12,650 bases of DNA, from NCBI GenBank assembly GCA_029561505.1, contig JAKQXK010000547.1, positions 1-12,650 on the forward strand, read 5' to 3'. Source of the DNA: Spirochaetota bacterium (GTDB lineage Bacteria; Spirochaetota; Leptospiria; Turneriellales; Turneriellaceae). Shown here in pieces: positions 7,917-12,650 of this stretch (the stretch's first letter is position 1; each line of letters starts with the position of its first letter). The notes beneath the pieces are model-generated. The model worked only from the letters and a program-made list of their open reading frames with translations, was not told the origin of the DNA and searched no databases. The position numbers and the translations under genes were made by a program.

Positions 7917-7938
7917 GCTATGGGCTTAAGCCCGTAGC
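7917..7938. terminator. Hairpin between convergent genes, possible terminator without a U-tract
   Basis: GCTATGGGC (7917-7925) and GCCCGTAGC (7930-7938) pair over 9 bp, with one G-T wobble, around loop TTAA. It fills the 41-bp gap between the icmF stop and the stop of the minus-strand ATPase gene. The position fits a shared terminator. However, the flanking homopolymer is A after the stem on the plus strand, and neither strand has the expected T-run, so standard intrinsic termination is doubtful. A REP-like element or an mRNA 3'-end stabiliser is the alternative. Confidence 0.45.
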
Positions 7939-7946
7939 AAAAAACA

Positions 7947-8675
7947 CTACACACTCAGCACAAGCTCAGCGTTCGATTCTGTGATGAATCTTTGCCGCTG
8001 TGGCTGGTAATCAGCTGAAAGTGGAAATTCAACACGCGCCAGAGTTTTCTCGCGGTAGTCTGACCGAATAGTAAAAAGATGAGGGTCGATGTCTTGTGCC
8101 TTGAGCATCATTGTCACAAGCACGATGCCCATACCCGCACCTTCTGAACTGTCGCCACCTTCCATATAGAACTGCGCGATATCATCGTATCGCATCGCGG
8201 TATGAAACTTCTCGCGAATGCGCTTGTCTTCTTTGGGGCTGATCGGGCGATTATTGAGCACTTCTACAATGAGGCGTTCGCGATTGAAGTCAAAGAAGAT
8301 GTCGACGTACAAACGGCGCTCTTTTGATTTTTTGCCGTATTCGAGCACCCATTGTTCATTCAACTGCTCTTTGAAAAGATCCATACCGCGGTCGTATTCG
8401 GCTTCATCTTCGCCGTTGATGTTCTCGTCTTCGAACAGAATGCGTTTGAAATTGGCTTTGGCGCCATTTAACGAAAGTTCTTTCACTGAGGTATAGACGG
8501 GCCCAACCATGTCATTGCGGCCATATTTAGCGAGCACCTGTTCTACGATGTAGCTGAGCCCCGCTTCGGTCGCAGAAATGACCGCGTAAGCGCGAATTCG
8601 CACCAAATGCTCGTTGGCAATCGCCGCATCGATGGCGGCCTTGAGTTTCGGCTCAATAGGAGGCGTTTCTCTCAT
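7947..8675 (-). CDS. Stand-alone GHKL-type (histidine-kinase-like) ATPase domain protein
   Basis: The 242-aa soluble protein has no membrane segment or signal peptide. It resembles a GHKL ATPase: an N-box-like helix KELSLNGAKANFKRI (65-79, with E66, N70 and N75), a G1-like strand LIVEVLNNRPIS (135-146) and a G2-like glycine loop SSEGAGMGIVLVTMML (176-191, with G179, G181 and G183). No H-box with a phosphoacceptor His, no receiver and no sensor domain are visible, so it is not an ordinary two-component kinase. It may act like an anti-sigma-factor-type kinase or a regulatory ATP-binding subunit; that is inference. The usual G1 Asp is replaced in a VLNN context, so nucleotide binding should not be assumed. 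It is divergent from the coiled-coil/pgpH operon and converges on icmF. The start ATG (8673-8675) lacks a clear ribosome-binding site. The fold call is moderate. Confidence 0.68.
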   Translation of the reverse strand: MRETPPIEPKLKAAIDAAIANEHLVRIRAYAVISATEAGLSYIVEQVLAKYGRNDMVGPVYTSVKELSLNGAKANFKRILFEDENINGEDEAEYDRGMDLFKEQLNEQWVLEYGKKSKERRLYVDIFFDFNRERLIVEVLNNRPISPKEDKRIREKFHTAMRYDDIAQFYMEGGDSSEGAGMGIVLVTMMLKAQDIDPHLFTIRSDYREKTLARVEFPLSADYQPQRQRFITESNAELVLSV

Positions 8676-8681
8676 TTATGG

Positions 8682-8721
8682 TGACCTTGGAAACAGGTCG
8701 CAGTGTTATTTTTTTTGACCT
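8682..8721. promoter_or_regulatory. Operator-like repeated TGACCT half-sites in the divergent region
   Basis: TGACCT occurs at 8682-8687 and again at 8716-8721, 34 bp apart start to start. Between them AGGTC (8695-8699) forms an inverted pair with the first copy across 7 bases. The region sits between a minus-strand and a plus-strand start, where a shared operator would be expected. With only three short copies, chance is possible. Confidence 0.3.
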
Positions 8722-8729
8722 CATGTCAA
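8701..8729 (-). promoter_or_regulatory. Candidate promoter for the GHKL ATPase gene
   Basis: Read on the minus strand, 8729-8724 is a consensus -35, TTGACA. A weak -10-like TAACAC/AACACT lies about 15 to 16 bases further on, after an A-tract that is the complement of the eight T at 8709-8716. This would leave a leader of roughly 25 bases before the ATG. The poor -10 keeps confidence low. I see no convincing plus-strand promoter in the same gap. Confidence 0.3.
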
Positions 8730-8748
8730 TACTTTGCAAAAACGCTGT

Positions 8749-9231
8749 ATGGCCGACGCCAAAAAACCGACGCAGGGGCAAGATGCGCAATTCTCTGAAA
8801 ATGAGGTGTTGGCGCGCATTGAAAGTATTCTGCGCTTCACGACCGATGAACTGGCCAATTCAGAGGTTCGGGCACAGGCTTTTGAAAAGCTGACTGAATT
8901 CGAGGCGCAGCTGCTTTACCAGCAGCGCAATATCAGCTCGGCGCTTGAAAACGTACAAAAATACCGCGACGAAATCGAAAAAGAATGGCATAAAGAGAAA
9001 CAGGTACGCGAAAACACGCTCGATCTGATGGCGCAGCGCATGAAAGATCTGCACCAAACGCTGCGCGCACAGGAATATCTGCTTGATTATGCAGCGAGCG
9101 AACAGAAATTTTTGCGCGAACTGCTCGTGCAGCTGCATGACAAAAAATCGCTGAATGAACAAGAAGTCGAGAAAATTCTTGCCGGCCACGAGCGACTGCT
9201 CGCTGAACTCAGCCGCAAATCGAACAAATAA
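8749..9231 (+). CDS. Small coiled-coil protein upstream of pgpH
   Basis: The 160-aa soluble protein is almost entirely charged helix. Residues about 20-120 show heptad-like spacing of Leu, Ile, Phe and Ala among Glu, Lys, Arg and Gln (for example LTEFEAQLLYQQRNISSALE and LMAQRMKDLHQTLRAQEYLL). It has no signal peptide, membrane segment or enzymatic motif, and I do not recognise a named family. It ends 6 bp before pgpH, so it is likely co-transcribed and could be a partner or scaffold for the membrane phosphodiesterase (inference from position only). I chose the ATG at 8749 (MADAKKP) over a TTG at 8734; neither has a clear ribosome-binding site. Confidence 0.75.
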   Translation: MADAKKPTQGQDAQFSENEVLARIESILRFTTDELANSEVRAQAFEKLTEFEAQLLYQQRNISSALENVQKYRDEIEKEWHKEKQVRENTLDLMAQRMKDLHQTLRAQEYLLDYAASEQKFLRELLVQLHDKKSLNEQEVEKILAGHERLLAELSRKSNK

Positions 9232-9237
9232 CCTGAA

Positions 9238-11658
9238 ATGAGTGAACCCCGCCCCTACCAGAAATTGAGGGCTCTGGGTGTTCGCCTGAACCAACGGCTC
9301 GCGGTTTCGCGAAATTTCGACGAGATCAAACGCGCGACGTTGCTCGGGTATGCAGCGACGCTTGTTGTCTCTGTGTTCATGCTGTCTTTACCGCTGATGC
9401 AAAAGCTGCCGAAACTCGCTTTGGGCGAAATTGCCACCGCCGATTTCAAAGCGCAAATGGACCTGAGGATAGCCGACGACAACGAAACCGATCGGCTGAA
9501 GAAGGCTGCCTTTGAGCGCGAACGGCCCGCGTTCGACCGTGATTTTGCGGCTCACGAAAAACTTCTGCAACAGTTAAGTACTGAATTCATGTGGATAGCG
9601 CGTACCGTAAACGAAAGCGCAAGCCAACCAATGGCAGAAAGGCGAGATTTAATTCTGGAACGTATGCCTTTTCTTGCCAACAACCTCTACCGTGGCGATG
9701 ACATCGCCGGTTTATTTCGTGAAAAAAAAATAGGTTTGGTTGAAAGCCGCGCTGCACAATTTGCTGAAAAGGCATTTCAAGAAAGCGGTTTTCTGGTTCA
9801 GACGCTCGAAGCGAAAGTGCTCGCCGAAGTCATTGAAAAGGGTGCGCAGATCAGAACGATCAATGCTCCGCGCGATGCCCCCGATGTTGTCTGGGGGGCC
9901 GAACAGGTACAGGCGAAAGAGACTGCGGTGCGCCTCATCGTGCGGGCAAACCAGCTCAAAGACGCAGATCTTCTGCCGGGCACGCTGCGTATTTTAGTCA
10001 CGCGCATTCGCCAGCTGCAACGGGAAATGCCATCGCTCGCCTACAACCCGCAATATACGCTGCTGAGAAGAAATCAGGCAGCTGAAAAAATTACACCTGT
10101 CTACCGTCCGGTTAAACGCGGCTCAACGCTCATAAGGGCCGGTGACGTGATTGACGAAGACAAACTGCGGTTGCTCGATCAGGTGCGCGACAACCACCGT
10201 CGCCGAAATGGCTCGCAGATTATCGGCATTTTGCTGATTATGGGCGTTCTCGCCGTTTCGCTTTCGTATTTCACATTTCGTTTTGCTTACGAACAGGTGC
10301 GCGATTATGGCTCGCACTTCATTCTGCACGGACTTTTCTGGTTCATTTTCGCCGCCGGACTCATCATCATGAAGCTGAACCCGCTCAGGCAATATGAAAT
10401 CAGCTTTGTGCTGTTTATTCCTTTTGGATTCTTCGGCATTCTCACGGGCCAATTCTTCGGAGCGCGCATCGCTCTTTCGGCCGGCATTTACCTTTCAATA
10501 TTTTTCTATATCCTCACCGGTTTCGACAACCAAAGCCTGCTGCTCGCGCTCACTTCGGCGATCGCCGGGCTCTATGCATCGACGCGTATGCAAAAACGCA
10601 CGCAAATGTTCAAGGGGGGCCTGATTATACTTATCACGAACCTCATCATTATCACCGGGTTCGAGCTGCTTGCACCTGCGCCGCGAAACTACGAACTCAA
10701 ATTTGCCGCTCTGATTACCAACAGTATCCTCAGCATTCTTCTGACGTTGGGGCTATTGCCGCTGATTGAACTGCTGTTCAACCTGCCGACACCGTTTCGC
10801 CTCATGGAACTCAACGACTTCAACCATCCGTTGCTGACCCGTATGGCGGCTATCGCGCCATCAACGCATTCACACAGCGTCATGCTGGCAAACCTGAGCG
10901 AAGCTGCCGTGCGCGCCCTCGGGGGAGATACCTTGCTCACGCGCGTTGGTTGCCTGTTTCATGATATCGGCAAAATGGCACACCCTGATTTTTATGCCGA
11001 AAACAGGCACCTTTACCCAACTTCTGAGGCCTTCAAGAAGCTTGGCCCCGCTAAATCGGCGCACATGATCACGCGCCATGTCACCGATGGCATTGTGATG
11101 GCGCGCGAACACCGCTTGCCCGAGAAGATTATCGGCTTTATTCCCGAACACCACGGCACGACGACCATTCAGTATTTTTACCATAAGGCACTCGAACAGG
11201 CAAAACCCGGTACGCCGCCGCTTTCGCGCAAGAGTTTTCAATACCCTGGTCCGCGGCCGCAGACCCGTGAGACCGCGGTCGTCATGATCGCCGACAGCGT
11301 CGAAGCTGCATCGCGCACTGCCGTTTCAGCCACCAAAGAAGAATTTGCCGAAATTATCGACCGTATTATACAGAACAAGATCAGTGAAGAGCAGTTTCAC
11401 GAGGCCCCGCTTACTCTGGGTGAACTGGCAATAGTGCGTAAGGCATTTCTCGATGTGTTGGTGAGCACCTACCACGAGCGGCCGCACTACCCGACAATGC
11501 AAGAAACACGGGCACTCGAGAGCCAGGCGGCGAAAAATGCGGGCAGCCCGCAAAGGGAAGTTTCTGTACAGACCAGGTCAGAAACGAGGTCAGTCTCGAA
11601 AAAGACAGCGCGCAAAACCAAACGGACCAAGGCCGCGGTACCGCAGCTGATAGACTGA
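9238..11658 (+). CDS. pgpH: 7TM-HD family cyclic-di-AMP phosphodiesterase (PgpH type)
   Basis: The 806-aa membrane enzyme belongs to the 7TMR-HD family, whose studied members hydrolyse c-di-AMP to pApA. One membrane segment lies at about 37-57, followed by a large extracytoplasmic domain (about 60-320) with the early GEIATADFKAQ stretch typical of the family. A bundle of about seven membrane helices spans about 325-515, and a cytoplasmic HD domain begins near 525. Metal-site residues are all present: H546, H575-D576 in FHDIGKM, H614, H638-H639 in EHHGTT and D686 in IADSVEAASR, so it should be active. After about residue 755 there is a Ser/Thr/Lys/Arg-rich tail containing a small TRSE/TRSV tandem repeat (DNA 11575-11593), probably disordered. 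The ATG at 9238 is 6 bp after the coiled-coil gene. One base separates its stop from the next start, so the three genes form an operon. The substrate is inferred from the family. Confidence 0.95.
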   Translation: MSEPRPYQKLRALGVRLNQRLAVSRNFDEIKRATLLGYAATLVVSVFMLSLPLMQKLPKLALGEIATADFKAQMDLRIADDNETDRLKKAAFERERPAFDRDFAAHEKLLQQLSTEFMWIARTVNESASQPMAERRDLILERMPFLANNLYRGDDIAGLFREKKIGLVESRAAQFAEKAFQESGFLVQTLEAKVLAEVIEKGAQIRTINAPRDAPDVVWGAEQVQAKETAVRLIVRANQLKDADLLPGTLRILVTRIRQLQREMPSLAYNPQYTLLRRNQAAEKITPVYRPVKRGSTLIRAGDVIDEDKLRLLDQVRDNHRRRNGSQIIGILLIMGVLAVSLSYFTFRFAYEQVRDYGSHFILHGLFWFIFAAGLIIMKLNPLRQYEISFVLFIPFGFFGILTGQFFGARIALSAGIYLSIFFYILTGFDNQSLLLALTSAIAGLYASTRMQKRTQMFKGGLIILITNLIIITGFELLAPAPRNYELKFAALITNSILSILLTLGLLPLIELLFNLPTPFRLMELNDFNHPLLTRMAAIAPSTHSHSVMLANLSEAAVRALGGDTLLTRVGCLFHDIGKMAHPDFYAENRHLYPTSEAFKKLGPAKSAHMITRHVTDGIVMAREHRLPEKIIGFIPEHHGTTTIQYFYHKALEQAKPGTPPLSRKSFQYPGPRPQTRETAVVMIADSVEAASRTAVSATKEEFAEIIDRIIQNKISEEQFHEAPLTLGELAIVRKAFLDVLVSTYHERPHYPTMQETRALESQAAKNAGSPQREVSVQTRSETRSVSKKTARKTKRTKAAVPQLID

Positions 11659-11659
11659 C

Positions 11660-12650
11660 ATGATCAACCGAATTAAGCAACATTACACAACTCTAAGAAC
11701 GGGAATCGCGCAAAGCGACCGCGCGACATTTCGCAGGCACCTGATATTACTCGCGCTCACGATCTTCACTGTTTTTCTCGCGGGCACGAACTTTTCATCA
11801 CGCACCACTGCTGCCGACAAATATGCCGACGCGGCTGTCTACGCGCTTGCGCTCATGGCCGTGCTCTTGGGTTATTCCATCACGCGGTATGTACAGGCAA
11901 GGTCTTACGGTCTTTATGCTGAGTTGCCGCTTTTTATTCCGATGCCGCTGTTTTCGCCGTTTGGCACGTTTGGCGTATTCACAAAAACAGCGCACATCGG
12001 CGTGCATACGCACGCGCTCTTCGATGTCGCCTTTTGGCCGCCTGTCGTCAGCTTTGCGCTTTCGCTCGCGATGCTTTTCGCAGGTACACATTTCAGCGAA
12101 ATTGTTCCCGGCAATGCACAATTTGAAAACCCACTGGCACTCGTGGGGATAGCCCGTTTACTCAAAGAAATACCGCTGGGTTATGACCTGGCGGTGCACC
12201 CGTTACTCGCTGCTGGCTGGGCTGGACTTTTTTTCACGGCGATTAATCTTTTTCCCGTCGGCAATCTTTCGGGGGGCCAGATCGCTTACACCCTGTTTGG
12301 GCGCCGACAACGCGACATCGCGTACGTCTTTCTGGCGGCACTTTTTGTACTCGCTCTTTATTACCCAATGTGGTTCGGCTTCGTGCTCGGCTTCATATAT
12401 CTGGGTGTCGACCATCCTGAATTAAGGCAGGTGCGAAATCCATTGTTCTTCGATATGACGCAGCAGACAACACGGCAACCTCTCGATCGCAGGCGCCAAT
12501 GGCTTGCAGCGATTTGCGCGGTTATATTCGTGCTGTCTTTTACGGTGCGTCCCTTCTCGGCGACGGGTGAAAAAGTCGGTGAAAGACCACCTGCGCAGCT
12601 GGCACCACCAGAGGGTTTTGAGGCTCCTCCGGGGCCGAAAACGCCGCAGC
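11660..12650 (+). CDS. Site-2 protease (M50) family membrane protein, catalytic motifs degenerate; cut by window edge
   Basis: 330 codons are visible, open to the last base, with no stop before the edge. Several membrane segments are seen (about 29-44, 58-75, 138-155, 182-200, 215-240 and 278-295). The family resemblance is to EGY-like M50 proteases: ARSYGLYAELPLFIPMP (80-96), SPFGTFGVFTKTAH, ALFDVAF, a second HPLLAAGWAGLFFTAINLFP and the GNLSGGQIAYTLFGRR region. The residues that should bind zinc are changed. HExGH aligns with Y72-S-I-T-R76, and the Asp of the LDGG motif is S204 in NLSGGQ. The GP of the AGPxAG loop is also lost (FWPPVV). It is therefore probably a non-proteolytic homologue, comparable in kind to plant EGY3-type proteins. 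A Pro-rich segment follows the last helix (about 305-330). The ATG at 11660 is one base after the pgpH stop, suggesting tight coupling to c-di-AMP turnover (inference). Confidence 0.85.
   Translation, partial: MINRIKQHYTTLRTGIAQSDRATFRRHLILLALTIFTVFLAGTNFSSRTTAADKYADAAVYALALMAVLLGYSITRYVQARSYGLYAELPLFIPMPLFSPFGTFGVFTKTAHIGVHTHALFDVAFWPPVVSFALSLAMLFAGTHFSEIVPGNAQFENPLALVGIARLLKEIPLGYDLAVHPLLAAGWAGLFFTAINLFPVGNLSGGQIAYTLFGRRQRDIAYVFLAALFVLALYYPMWFGFVLGFIYLGVDHPELRQVRNPLFFDMTQQTTRQPLDRRRQWLAAICAVIFVLSFTVRPFSATGEKVGERPPAQLAPPEGFEAPPGPKTPQ

Noticed and set aside
12183..12425. Plus-strand 80-aa frame near the right edge, plus other small frames at 11798-12425
   Set aside because: They are out-of-frame readings of the M50-family gene, whose frame stays open from 11660 to the window end and matches family landmarks.
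1..12650. CRISPR arrays, insertion sequences, tRNA or rRNA genes, phage or toxin-antitoxin modules
   Set aside because: No regularly spaced repeats, transposase-like proteins, terminal inverted repeats or tRNA-like cloverleaf ends were found; nearly all bases are in the nine genes listed.

Overview
This 12.65 kb window reads as bacterial chromosome of ordinary composition. It has tightly packed genes with 4-bp ATGA overlaps, moderately GC-rich codon use and weak or absent Shine-Dalgarno sequences. The gene types suggest a Leptospiraceae-like spirochaete, for example a Turneriella relative: FecR-domain envelope proteins without a TonB system, a stand-alone GHKL ATPase, fused IcmF and a PgpH-type c-di-AMP phosphodiesterase. 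That assignment is inference from family knowledge; no rRNA or other marker is present.

Layout. (1) Bases 8-7905 are one run of five plus-strand genes. A secreted FecR-domain protein (8-781), an M16 peptidase-family protein (778-2217) and a secreted protein with a transglutaminase-like C-terminus (2214-3728) are linked by 4-bp overlaps. After a 44-bp gap come pgsA (3773-4510), for phosphatidylglycerophosphate synthase, and icmF (4507-7905), for the B12-dependent fused isobutyryl-CoA mutase/GTPase, again overlapping by 4 bp. (2) A hairpin at 7917-7938 separates icmF from the only minus-strand gene, a GHKL-type ATPase without a phosphoacceptor domain (7947-8675). (3) A 73-bp divergent region with repeated TGACCT/AGGTC half-sites leads into a second plus-strand operon: a small coiled-coil protein (8749-9231), a 7TM-HD c-di-AMP phosphodiesterase PgpH (9238-11658) and a site-2-protease-family membrane protein (11660 to the window edge, 3' end missing).

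How the genes fit together. The first three products should act outside the cytoplasmic membrane. PgsA makes the anionic phospholipid precursor, and IcmF interconverts branched and linear short acyl-CoAs, which suits an organism living on fatty acids. The second operon looks like cyclic-di-AMP turnover plus a membrane partner.

The most unusual feature is that three hydrolase-family proteins appear to have lost their catalytic residues. The M16 protein lacks the HxxEH zinc motif, the site-2-protease homologue lacks both HExxH and the LDG aspartate, and the transglutaminase-like domain lacks the Cys/His positions. In addition, the boundary between the B12 and GTPase domains of icmF is encoded by a perfect 18-bp inverted repeat with an 11-nt loop. 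I see no CRISPR array, insertion sequence, phage gene, tRNA or rRNA.
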